Below are positions 7,826 to 16,520 of a stretch of 64,000 nt of DNA, piece after piece. The stretch comes from Halomarinibacterium sp041392125 (GTDB taxonomy: Bacteria; Bacteroidota; Bacteroidia; Flavobacteriales; Flavobacteriaceae): contig JAWKMR010000003.1 of NCBI GenBank assembly GCA_041392125.1, positions 1 through 64,000 of the forward strand, given 5' to 3'. Positions within the stretch are counted from its first letter, which is position 1. The number at the start of each line of letters is the position of its first letter. The notes under the pieces are model-generated. The model had not been told where the DNA came from. It was given only the letters and a program-made list of their open reading frames with translations, and made no database searches. Position numbers and translations under genes: made by a program.

Positions 7826-7892
7826 GGCGTTACCCCGATTACTCGGGGTCGGGCTTTCGCTGCTGCACGACAGCTGGCTCAATCCCTAACGC
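7826..7892 (+). repeat. Intergenic palindromic element with GCGTTA/TAACGC ends
   Basis: The gap between trpB and trpA contains a GC-rich insert bounded by GCGTTA (7827-7832) and its inverted copy TAACGC (7887-7892). Inside are a hairpin CCCCGA/TCGGGG (7833-7838 and 7843-7848) and a TCGGGCTTTCGCTGC segment. Its composition is very unlike the AT-rich surroundings. From memory, elements with this GGTCGGGCTTTCGCTGC core are common in intergenic DNA of Flavobacteriaceae. No coding capacity is visible. Confidence 0.5.
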
Positions 7893-7905
7893 AAACTAAA
7901 AAAAG

Positions 7906-8667
7906 ATGAACAGACTACTTGCAACCTTACAACAAGATAAAAAATTATTATCTATTTATTTTACGGCAGGCTTTCCACAACTTGAAGATACGGTTCCAAT
8001 CATTCAAGAATTACAAAAAAGTGGTGTTGACTTTATAGAGATTGGCTTACCCTTCAGCGATCCTTTAGCAGATGGTCCTGTTATTCAGCAAAGTTCTACC
8101 CAAGCCCTTGAAAATGGAATGACCACCACCCATCTCTTTGAACAATTAAAAAGCATTCGTAAAACAGTGCATATTCCGTTACTAATCATGGGATACTTTA
8201 ATCCTATCCTTCAATATGGTGTAGAACGTTTTTGTGCTACCTGCAAAGAAATTGGCATCGACGGGTTAATAATACCCGATCTTCCCTTGGAGGAATATAA
8301 AAACTTATACCAACCTTTTTTTGAAAAAAATAACCTTAGTAATATCTTTTTAATAACCCCGCAAACCTCATTAGATAGAATCAAAGAAATAGATAAAATT
8401 TCCAATAGTTTTATCTACATGGTAAGTAGTGCAAGTACTACCGGAAATACTAAAAATTTCAGTGTTCAACAAACTTTGTATTTTGAGAGAATAAAAAAAT
8501 TAAGTTTAAAAAATCCGCAAATTGTCGGATTCGGAATTAATAATAAAGAAACATTCCTGAGAGCTACTGAAAAAACAAAAGGAGCCATTATAGGAAGTAG
8601 CTTCATCAATATGCTTGCTAAAGAATCAAAAGAAGGAATTAAAGCTTTTATTGAAAGCATTCGATAG
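7906..8667 (+). CDS. trpA: Tryptophan synthase alpha chain
   Basis: The 253-residue barrel cleaves indole-3-glycerol phosphate to indole and glyceraldehyde-3-phosphate and passes indole to TrpB. The two catalytic acids are visible as Glu45 (FIEIGLPFSDP) and Asp56 (LADGPVIQ), eleven residues apart as in the well-studied enzyme. The YMVSSASTTG and GFGINNKET phosphate-binding segments follow. It is the last trp gene, 86 bp after trpB across the palindromic element. No terminator is visible between it and the following THX gene. Confidence 0.97.
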   Translation: MNRLLATLQQDKKLLSIYFTAGFPQLEDTVPIIQELQKSGVDFIEIGLPFSDPLADGPVIQQSSTQALENGMTTTHLFEQLKSIRKTVHIPLLIMGYFNPILQYGVERFCATCKEIGIDGLIIPDLPLEEYKNLYQPFFEKNNLSNIFLITPQTSLDRIKEIDKISNSFIYMVSSASTTGNTKNFSVQQTLYFERIKKLSLKNPQIVGFGINNKETFLRATEKTKGAIIGSSFINMLAKESKEGIKAFIESIR

Positions 8668-8727
8668 CGTCAAAAATGAATACATAATAATTTTATAACT
8701 TTAAAGATAATTTTAAAACTATTATGA

Positions 8728-8844
8728 ATGGGAAAAGGTGACAAAAAAACAAGAAGGGGTAAAATTATAAGAGGCACTTTTGGCAATTTAAGACTCCGTA
8801 AAAAAAGAAAGCATGGAAATGTAAAAGCTCCAAAAAAGGAATAA
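8728..8844 (+). CDS. 30S ribosomal protein THX
   Basis: A 38-residue highly basic protein, MGKGDKKTRRGKIIRGTFG at its start followed by NLRLRKKRKHGNVKAPKKE. This matches the Bacteroidota form of the small-subunit protein THX (also called bTHX or S31e-like), which sits among rRNA helices in the 30S head. It lies 60 bp after trpA and is followed by a strong terminator. The ATG at 8728 was chosen because the ATG at 8724 is in another frame and stops after five codons. It is too short for most gene finders, but the family resemblance is clear. Confidence 0.88.
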   Translation: MGKGDKKTRRGKIIRGTFGNLRLRKKRKHGNVKAPKKE

Positions 8845-8863
8845 ATTTTTAAACCATAAAAAT

Positions 8864-8893
8864 AAAACCCCCTCCGTTTGGAGGGGGTTTTTG
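8864..8893. terminator. Bidirectional intrinsic terminator between THX and the T9SS adhesin
   Basis: AAAACCCCCTCC (8864-8875), loop GTTT and GGAGGGGGTTTT (8880-8891) form a perfect stem with A and T runs on both sides. It can end transcription from THX on the plus strand and from the large gene on the minus strand. Confidence 0.9.
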
Positions 8894-8913
8894 TTTATAA
8901 AGATGATTTTAAA

Positions 8914-11900
8914 TTATCTTCTAATCAAACGTTTTACGGTTTGCGCACTTTCACTTTGGATTTGTACCATATACACACCCGAAGCAAGGCTAGACACGTT
9001 GAAGGTTCTCTCGGTGGTCATACCACGAAGGTCAACCTGTTGCACCAGTCTTCCGTTAGCATCGTAAATCGCCGCTTTTTCCAACTGAATGTTAGAAGTA
9101 TTAGCAATAGTTACCTGTCCATCGGTTGGGTTAGGATACATCGCAATAGCGTTGTCCAGAGCCACATCGTCGGTACCAAGGATACTTTCTACGGTAAGCT
9201 CGAAGGTACAACAACCCTCATTTCCGTACTCATCGGTAGCACAGATAGAGATGGTATACACTCCATCGGGTAATAAAGTACCCGGAGCCGGACTTTGGCT
9301 AAAGATAGTCACCGGATCGGTACAGTTGTCCACTGCGGTGATACCTCCTTGAGCCCAGTAATCTGGTAGCTCATAGAACAAGTTAAGTGGTCCCGGGTCT
9401 ACGGTTTGGTCTGCAGGACATCCTTCAATGGTTGGACCAAGTAGGTCTACTACCGTTAGGGTAGCCGTACAAGAAGCTAAGTTTCCACTGGCATCGCTGG
9501 CAAATACCGTAACAGTGATTGCAGTTCCTATATCGTCACAAGTAACATCGGTTACATCTACCGCCGTGATGGTAATACCACAGGCATCGAAGGAATTGGC
9601 CAAGTCAATAAACAAGTCTGGAGTTACTTCAGCCATACCATTTTCATCCAGTTCTACCGTAGCATCCATACAAACTAAGATAGGATCGGTATTGTCGATA
9701 ACATTTACCGTTGCTGTACAAGTAGATTGGTTTCCACTAGAATCAGTCACAGTTACATCCACTTGATTTTCTCCTAACTGAGAGCAATCAAACTCCATCG
9801 TTGAGCTTTCTAATGGGATAAAGTTGATACAATAAGTATCTAAGGTTCCCTGGTCACCCCCAAAGTTATCGGTTACTCTAAGTACCCATCCACCATTGAT
9901 TTCCTCACCAGCAAATGTAGCGGCAAAAGTACCTCCCTCTGGTTCAAAGGTTCCTGTAAATGGAGCACTAGCTGCTGTAATGTCTGCACCACCATCTTGG
10001 AAGATCGTTCCGGTATAGTTGTCACCGCCACCACCGTTCTGATCGGATAGCATCAACACTGTACCTGTAGGAGAAATTAACTCAATGTCTAAGTCTCCAT
10101 CAAAAGTGTGTGTAATATCTAATGTAACAGTATCTATCGCATAATCGGTTCCTAAGATTCCAGATTCTGCTACTGTAGCTGTAGACTCTGTTGGAGGTAA
10201 GTTCTCATCGATAGCTGCAGGCAATCCATCGCCACACTCATTGATTGGAGAACCAGCTGCTCCAAAGGAAACAGTATAACCACAAGCTTCATCAACACTT
10301 AAAATTAAGTCTGAAGCATTTACAGTCACTGTTCCAGTGGTGCCATCTAATATAGCATCATAAGGTGTAGAAGGAACATTATAATTTAATACAAAATTAT
10401 CTACTCCGGCACCCCAGGCCCAATCATTTTCATCATCATATGTAAAACGCACTTGGAAAGCTGCATTCATAAATGGAGTCATATCAATTACTCCAGAGTT
10501 TGTAGGTGCAGTATCTACATCAACAAATAAAATTTGTTGCCACGCAGCTCCGTCCCATACTTCGGCAGTAAAAGTTCCAGAGTCTACAAAAACTTGTAAT
10601 GAATAATCGAAAGATAAATCAGCTGAAGCTGATGTTGATAAATCAACCACAGGAGACAATAACTGAACTGTATTATCTAATTCTCCAGAACCAATAGCGT
10701 CATCATCAAAAATAGCAGCATTTGAGCTGAAAGCTGGACCACCTGGCATTACACCACTTCCAAAAGTCCAATCAAAGTTACCACTTACAATTACTGTACT
10801 CCATCCTGCTGGTAATGAAGCTCCTTCAAAGTCTTCCGTTACAGAAGCCGCACCGGGAGCACCAATACATTGTATTACAGGAGCAATATTATCTTCTACG
10901 GTAACTTCCGTCTCACAACTTGAAGTGTTTCCGTTAACGTCTGTTACAATTACTGTAAAGGTATTGACTCCTACATTGGCACAGGTTAAATCAATACTTG
11001 GTACCGTAGCCGGTGCCAACGATGTAAAGGTGATACAGTAGTTGTTCAACACACCGCTGTCACCACCAAATTGATCCGTAATATTTAACGTCCAGTTACC
11101 ATTCACAGGCTCGCCTGCAAAGAATGGATTCATGGGGCCACCTTCGGGTTGGAAGGTTCCTGTAAACGGAGCAGATCCCGTAGTAATACTTGGGAAGCCA
11201 TCCATAAATATCGTGTTGGTATAGTTATCACCACCACCACCATTTCCACTGGAAAGGTCTAATACCAATCCATTGGGGGAGGTTAGAGATATTAATAAGT
11301 CACCGTCAAAAGTGTGGTTTAAGTCTAAATCTACTCGCTCTATAGCATAGTCAACACCTACGGTTCCTACCGTAGTAACTACTGCAGGAGACGGATCCAT
11401 ATTTCCTGATGTCCCCGTAGCTGGGATTGGTAATCCCGAAGGACCGCACTCTGTGAAATCTGAATTCAATGGGTCTGCAAATTCCATAGTAGCAACACCA
11501 CAGTTGTCCGTAGCACTGGCAATTACCTCACCAGGGGTCAAGTTATAATCCCCGTTGGCATCCAATTCCACAGTAATATCTTGGCAGGCAATAACCGGAG
11601 ATTCATCATCCGTTATAGTTATATCAAAATCACAAGTGGTAGTATTACCGTCACTATCGGTTACAGACAAAGTTACAGTAGTGGTTCCTACAGGGAAGAA
11701 GCTACCACTAGCAGGAGTAGCAACAATACTTCCTGATATATTTCCATCTTCAGGATCTACCGCTACACCGGCAAAGTTTACAATTGCACCACATTGCCCA
11801 GCAGCATTGCTAGCATTAATATTTGCAGGACATGAAATCACGGGAGGATTACCAATTACTAAAATTGGAGCGAAATTAATACAGAAATTAGTTAAAGTTC

Positions 11901-12912
11901 CATCGTCAAAGGCAGGAACATTATCTGAAACCAAAAGTGTCCATGTACCATTAATATCCTCGCCATCGTAAGCGGCTTGAAAAGTACCACCTTCTGGTTC
12001 AAATGTTCCTGTAAAGGGTGGCGATCCTGAGGTAATTACAGGAGCTCCATCCTGAAAAATAGTTCCAGTATAATTATCTCCACTGCCTCCATTTCCTACG
12101 GACAAGTCCAAGATAGTACCCGCTGGTGATTGAAGTCGAATTTCAACATCTCCATCCCAAGTATGGGTAATATTCAAGTCTACACTTTCTAATGTATAGT
12201 TGGTTCCTAGAATACCAGAATCAGAAACCGGGATATCTGCTGTAATACTAGCTGGCGGACCAAATTCACCACCGAAGTCCTGTGGAACATCTAAGGTACA
12301 CTCGTTAATTGGTGATGGGCCACTGGTAGTAAAGGTAATTGACCAAGCAGGTACATTTCCTGTATCTCCAGTTGCACTATCAGAAGCAAATAATTGCCAG
12401 TTACCATTAGGGTCTGAGCCATTAGTTACAAGTGTGGCAATAAATGCAGAAAACAAGTTTTGTGTTCCATCGTCTTGTGCCGGAAAATAAGTACATCTGC
12501 CGTCAGTTTGACAAATAAATTGAGTACCTGAAATTGTATTACCCATAGTTTCAGCATTATCTGCATAGGCATCACTAAAATCTAATGGAGCAGCACTTGT
12601 AAAGTCACTACTATCACCACAACAAGCTGCTACAACACCAGGACGCTCAAAAAGGGTCATGGTCTCACCAGTAGGAGCAATTATACGTACCGTAACGTCG
12701 CCCGCCCAAGTGTGGTTAATACTAAGGTTAACTGAAATGTCCGACAAGCTTGAAGCTGAAGGCAACCCCGAAACTGTAGCCGTAGCTGTAGTCCCAGCTG
12801 GGTTATTATCTGGAATAGCGCCTATAGCACTCCCAGCAAAGGTTTGCGCATTTATTTGCCACGAACACGTGAGCGCAACAAATGCCATAAGAATAAATGT
12901 AATTTTTTTCAT
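8914..12912 (-). CDS. Large secreted multidomain protein with four P-domains and T9SS type A sorting domain
   Basis: This 1332-residue protein has a signal peptide ending NAQ (residues 1-23). Four proprotein-convertase P-like (homo B) beta-sandwich domains are seen at about residues 24-200, 200-350, 488-640 and 888-1040, each with an ITHTWDGDV or LNHTFDGDL-like strand and FTGTFEPEGG. HYR-like segments (PPVISCPANI, SPVIACQDITVELD) and a MAM/jelly-roll-like segment from about 690 to 860 lie between them. The C-terminal 80 residues (MYPNPTDGQVTI to VKRLIRR) are a T9SS type A sorting domain. It is therefore probably exported by T9SS and attached to, or released from, the cell surface. No protease catalytic domain accompanies the P-domains. 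Its exact target is unknown. Confidence 0.85.
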   Translation of the reverse strand: MKKITFILMAFVALTCSWQINAQTFAGSAIGAIPDNNPAGTTATATVSGLPSASSLSDISVNLSINHTWAGDVTVRIIAPTGETMTLFERPGVVAACCGDSSDFTSAAPLDFSDAYADNAETMGNTISGTQFICQTDGRCTYFPAQDDGTQNLFSAFIATLVTNGSDPNGNWQLFASDSATGDTGNVPAWSITFTTSGPSPINECTLDVPQDFGGEFGPPASITADIPVSDSGILGTNYTLESVDLNITHTWDGDVEIRLQSPAGTILDLSVGNGGSGDNYTGTIFQDGAPVITSGSPPFTGTFEPEGGTFQAAYDGEDINGTWTLLVSDNVPAFDDGTLTNFCINFAPILVIGNPPVISCPANINASNAAGQCGAIVNFAGVAVDPEDGNISGSIVATPASGSFFPVGTTTVTLSVTDSDGNTTTCDFDITITDDESPVIACQDITVELDANGDYNLTPGEVIASATDNCGVATMEFADPLNSDFTECGPSGLPIPATGTSGNMDPSPAVVTTVGTVGVDYAIERVDLDLNHTFDGDLLISLTSPNGLVLDLSSGNGGGGDNYTNTIFMDGFPSITTGSAPFTGTFQPEGGPMNPFFAGEPVNGNWTLNITDQFGGDSGVLNNYCITFTSLAPATVPSIDLTCANVGVNTFTVIVTDVNGNTSSCETEVTVEDNIAPVIQCIGAPGAASVTEDFEGASLPAGWSTVIVSGNFDWTFGSGVMPGGPAFSSNAAIFDDDAIGSGELDNTVQLLSPVVDLSTSASADLSFDYSLQVFVDSGTFTAEVWDGAAWQQILFVDVDTAPTNSGVIDMTPFMNAAFQVRFTYDDENDWAWGAGVDNFVLNYNVPSTPYDAILDGTTGTVTVNASDLILSVDEACGYTVSFGAAGSPINECGDGLPAAIDENLPPTESTATVAESGILGTDYAIDTVTLDITHTFDGDLDIELISPTGTVLMLSDQNGGGGDNYTGTIFQDGGADITAASAPFTGTFEPEGGTFAATFAGEEINGGWVLRVTDNFGGDQGTLDTYCINFIPLESSTMEFDCSQLGENQVDVTVTDSSGNQSTCTATVNVIDNTDPILVCMDATVELDENGMAEVTPDLFIDLANSFDACGITITAVDVTDVTCDDIGTAITVTVFASDASGNLASCTATLTVVDLLGPTIEGCPADQTVDPGPLNLFYELPDYWAQGGITAVDNCTDPVTIFSQSPAPGTLLPDGVYTISICATDEYGNEGCCTFELTVESILGTDDVALDNAIAMYPNPTDGQVTIANTSNIQLEKAAIYDANGRLVQQVDLRGMTTERTFNVSSLASGVYMVQIQSESAQTVKRLIRR

Positions 12913-13062
12913 AAATGTAATTTTGATTAATCAGTCTTTGTTAACAGGGTGTTAAAGTACAAAAAAATAATCATTCAGGAAAAAAAAGTTACCCTTCTGA
13001 AAAATTTAAATCCATAAAAAGAGTAATAACTAAAGCCTAACTTTAAGAATGTCAAAGTTTCA

Positions 13063-13070
13063 TATATTTG
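13063..13070 (+). promoter_or_regulatory. -7 box upstream of the first VCBS lipoprotein gene
   Basis: TATATTTG is an exact TAnnTTTG match, 21 bp before the start codon. No clear -33 TTG is present. The same octamer occurs in the same relation to the paralogous gene downstream (16494-16501). Confidence 0.5.
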
Positions 13071-13091
13071 GTATTCTAAAATCCAATTACA

Positions 13092-16000
13092 ATGAAAACT
13101 CGTTTTTTTATAAAAAATATAATCCTCATTACAAGTTTTTTTACGCTTTCTTGTAATCAAAAAAGTGATTCAAACTTTGATAAAAAAGGAGGCTATACAG
13201 ATAATGCTGAAACGTTGTTTTCCAAAATTCCTTCCACTACTTCAAAAATTACCTTTAAAAATACAGTTAAAGAAGAAATAGATTTTAATTTTCTGAATTA
13301 TGCTTATGTCTATGCCGGAGGAGGAATTGCCATAGGAGATATTGATAACGATGGCTTGCAAGATATCTATCTAACAGCAAACTTTGGCCCCAATAAGTTG
13401 TATAAAAATAAAGGTAATTTTGAATTTGAAGACATCACCATTAGTTCAAAAACTGAAGACTATAAAGGCTTTTCTACAGGAACATCCATGCTGGATATTA
13501 ATAACGATGGCTGGTTAGATATTTACGTTTGCAAATCGGGTTCATTGAAAAATGATGAAGCAAGAAGAAATTTACTTTTTGTGAATCAAAAAAACGGAAC
13601 TTTTATTGAAGAAGCCAAAAAATGGGGTCTTGATGATCCCGGTTATAGCACCCAAGTTTTTCAACTAGATTATGACAAAGACGGAGATTTGGATTTGTAT
13701 GTGGTAAACTATCGATATGATTTTATTAATAACACTAAAATAAATGGTGTTTTACAAAGCCAAATTGAAGAAGTTACCAGCGACCAGTTATATAGAAACG
13801 ATGGTACAATATTTACAAAAGTCACCAGCCAGGCAGGCATCTCTAACAAAGCCTGGGGGCTTTCTGGTGCCGTAGGTGATTTTAATAACGACGGTTGGGA
13901 TGACATCTATATTTCTAATGATTTTTTGGAGCCAGATATTTTATATATAAACCAACAAAACGGAACCTTTAAAGATGAAATAAAGCAGCGCATGAACCAT
14001 ATTTCCTTCAATAGTATGGGAAGTGATTATGCCGATTTAAACAACGATTTGTTACCCGATTTAATTACGGTAGATATGCTTGCCGAAAACTACGCAAGAA
14101 GTAAAGAAAATATGGCTTCTATGAGTACTTCAAATTTTTTGGCTATGGTAGAAGTTGGTTATCATCACGCTTACATGGCAAATATGCTCTTTTATAATGC
14201 CGGAAACGGAAAATACCAAGAAACTTCGCAATTAAGCGGTGTTGTAAAAACCGATTGGAGTTGGGCTCCCTTGTTGGCAGATTTTGACAATGATGGTTTA
14301 AAAGATATTTTTATAACTAATGGAGTTGTAAAAGACTACACCAATCAAGATTTCAGAAGAGAGTTAAAAGCCAGAAATACCCGCGGAGAGGCATTAACAT
14401 TGCAAGATGCTATCGATTTAATGCCGTCACAAAAATTAGACAACTATATCTACAAAAACAACGGAGATTTCACCTTTCAAAAAGTCATCCATGAATGGGG
14501 CTTGAATGACCCCAGTTTCTCTAATGGCGCAGCTTATGCAGATTTTGACAATGATGGAGACTTAGATTTAATCGTGAATAATGTGAATGATGAAATAGGT
14601 TTATACCGAAACAATGCAAACGAAAACTATGTACAGATTTCTCTTAAAGGAAGCCCTAAAAATCCTATGGGCATAGGTGCCGATGTATATATGAAAACCA
14701 CCAAAGAAACTCAATTTCAAGAAATGTACTTGGCCAGAGGGTTTCAATCTTCCGTTTCGCCTATTTTACATTTTGGACTGGGAAAGCAAGCGCAACTTGA
14801 AGAGGTAATTGTTGCCTGGCCCGATGGTAAAATATCGAAAGTAATTTCACCCAAGAAAAATCAAGTACTTCAAATAGACTATAAAGATGCCGTTAATGAT
14901 CCTCTCGCATTGGTTACTTATACTTCCAAAAAGCAATCTTTAAACACATCCGATCTTGGAATTGACTACCTACAACAAGAAAATAATTTTAATGACTTTT
15001 CACTTCAGCTGTTACTCCCTCAAAAACAATCTACTAAAGGAACCGGTATTGTAAAGGCAGATATTAACAACGACGGACTGGAAGATTTTTTTGTGGGTAA
15101 TGCTGCAGGTGCTTCAGCCGCTTCCTACTTGCAAACACCAGAGGGAAGGTTCGTAAAAAACAACGTTGTACTCTGGAACAATGAAGCAAAATATGAAGAT
15201 GCCAATGCCCTTTTTCTTGATGCAGATGGCGATGGAGACCAAGATCTCTACGTGGTAAGTGCGGGCTATGAACTTCCGGAAAACAGTCCCTTGTTACAGG
15301 ATCGATTATATTTCAATGATGGCCATGGAAATTTTTCAAAAAATACCGTTGCGCTTCCTAGCATGCTAGCTTCCGGAAAAGCAATTGTGGCCGCCGATTA
15401 CGATGGCGATGGTGATCTAGACCTTTTTGTGGGTGGAAATCTAATTCCGAAGAAATATCCACTCCCAGGGAAATCTTATTTACTAAAAAACGAAGGCGGA
15501 AAGTTTGTAGATGTAACTCCGGCAAATAATTCGGTCTCAGAAATTGGAATGGTCTCTGATGCTGTTTTTACAGATTACGACAAAGATGGTGACCTCGACC
15601 TGATGGTCGTGGGTGAATGGATGGCTCCAACCCTATTTAATAATAACCAAGGCATTTTTGCTATAGCCGAAACTATTTCGGGGCTCGAAAAAACGGAAGG
15701 CTGGTGGTTTAGTATTACGGCTGCCGATTTTGATGGTGACGGTGATGAAGATTATGTGTTAGGAAATATTGGCGACAATAATAAATTTCATCCCAAAAAG
15801 GAGAAACCAATTACTATTTACGCAAAAGATTTTGATGACAATGGAAGCTTTGATGTAGCACTCACCAAAATTAGTGACGGTAAATTGGTTCCGGTTCGCG
15901 GAAAAGAATGTAGTAGCGAACAAAATCCTTTTCTACTCGATAAAATTAAAACGTATAAACAGTTTGCCAGTCTTGAATTTAAAGACATTTATGGTGAAGA

Positions 16001-16400
16001 TAAGTTAAAAGATGCTTTTAAATTAACTGCCTATATGTTCGAGTCTGCCTATGTTGAAAATTTAGGAGGTGGAAAATTTGCCATAAAAAAACTGCCGAAT
16101 ATCACACAAATGGGACCCACACTCGCAACTCTCGCAAAAGATATGAATGGGGATGGAAAACTTGATATAATTGGGATAGGTAATATTTATGATGCCGAAG
16201 TGGAAACCATTCGTTACGATAGTAATTACGGTTACGTGCTTTTAGGCGATGGAAAGGGCAATTTTGAATATGCCAAGACCTACGATCCTTTTGTAGATAA
16301 AGATGCCAAAGACATGACTTCTATTATCATTAACGGAAAACCTTATTTTATGGTAGTAAGCAATAACGCTCCGTTAGAAATCTTTACATTTAATCCTTAG
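13092..16400 (+). CDS. VCBS/FG-GAP repeat lipoprotein with ASPIC/UnbV domain (first paralogue)
   Basis: The 1102-residue protein begins with a lipoprotein signal peptide, lipobox FTLSC at residues 17-21. It contains many FG-GAP/VCBS beta-propeller blades with Ca-binding motifs such as DIDNDGLQD, DFNNDGWDD and DADGDGDQD. An ASPIC/UnbV segment with VAWPDGKIS near residues 515-600 separates an N-terminal and a C-terminal propeller. This architecture, CRTAC1-like, is frequent in Bacteroidota and is often linked to surface glycan or protein binding, though no function is proven. It is followed by a tandem paralogue. Confidence 0.85.
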   Translation: MKTRFFIKNIILITSFFTLSCNQKSDSNFDKKGGYTDNAETLFSKIPSTTSKITFKNTVKEEIDFNFLNYAYVYAGGGIAIGDIDNDGLQDIYLTANFGPNKLYKNKGNFEFEDITISSKTEDYKGFSTGTSMLDINNDGWLDIYVCKSGSLKNDEARRNLLFVNQKNGTFIEEAKKWGLDDPGYSTQVFQLDYDKDGDLDLYVVNYRYDFINNTKINGVLQSQIEEVTSDQLYRNDGTIFTKVTSQAGISNKAWGLSGAVGDFNNDGWDDIYISNDFLEPDILYINQQNGTFKDEIKQRMNHISFNSMGSDYADLNNDLLPDLITVDMLAENYARSKENMASMSTSNFLAMVEVGYHHAYMANMLFYNAGNGKYQETSQLSGVVKTDWSWAPLLADFDNDGLKDIFITNGVVKDYTNQDFRRELKARNTRGEALTLQDAIDLMPSQKLDNYIYKNNGDFTFQKVIHEWGLNDPSFSNGAAYADFDNDGDLDLIVNNVNDEIGLYRNNANENYVQISLKGSPKNPMGIGADVYMKTTKETQFQEMYLARGFQSSVSPILHFGLGKQAQLEEVIVAWPDGKISKVISPKKNQVLQIDYKDAVNDPLALVTYTSKKQSLNTSDLGIDYLQQENNFNDFSLQLLLPQKQSTKGTGIVKADINNDGLEDFFVGNAAGASAASYLQTPEGRFVKNNVVLWNNEAKYEDANALFLDADGDGDQDLYVVSAGYELPENSPLLQDRLYFNDGHGNFSKNTVALPSMLASGKAIVAADYDGDGDLDLFVGGNLIPKKYPLPGKSYLLKNEGGKFVDVTPANNSVSEIGMVSDAVFTDYDKDGDLDLMVVGEWMAPTLFNNNQGIFAIAETISGLEKTEGWWFSITAADFDGDGDEDYVLGNIGDNNKFHPKKEKPITIYAKDFDDNGSFDVALTKISDGKLVPVRGKECSSEQNPFLLDKIKTYKQFASLEFKDIYGEDKLKDAFKLTAYMFESAYVENLGGGKFAIKKLPNITQMGPTLATLAKDMNGDGKLDIIGIGNIYDAEVETIRYDSNYGYVLLGDGKGNFEYAKTYDPFVDKDAKDMTSIIINGKPYFMVVSNNAPLEIFTFNP

Positions 16401-16422
16401 TACAAAACCAAATTAATTTATG

Positions 16423-16457
16423 AAAGCCCTAAAATGAAATTCAATTTAGGGCCTTTT
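16423..16457 (+). terminator. Intrinsic terminator between the two VCBS genes
   Basis: GCCCTAAA (16426-16433) pairs with TTTAGGGC (16445-16452), followed by CTTTT. The T run is short but the position, 25 bp after the stop, fits a terminator, so the second paralogue likely has its own promoter. Confidence 0.65.
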
Positions 16458-16493
16458 CATTTAAAATAACAGCTTAAAAAGCTTGGTTTTAAA

Positions 16494-16501
16494 TATATTT
16501 G
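16494..16501 (+). promoter_or_regulatory. -7 box upstream of the second VCBS lipoprotein gene
   Basis: TATATTTG matches TAnnTTTG exactly, 19 bp before the start codon. The stretch from here to the ATG resembles that of the first paralogue (GTATTC versus GTGATTC after the box), so promoter and gene were probably duplicated together. Confidence 0.5.
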
Positions 16502-16520
16502 TGATTCAAATTTTATCCCT

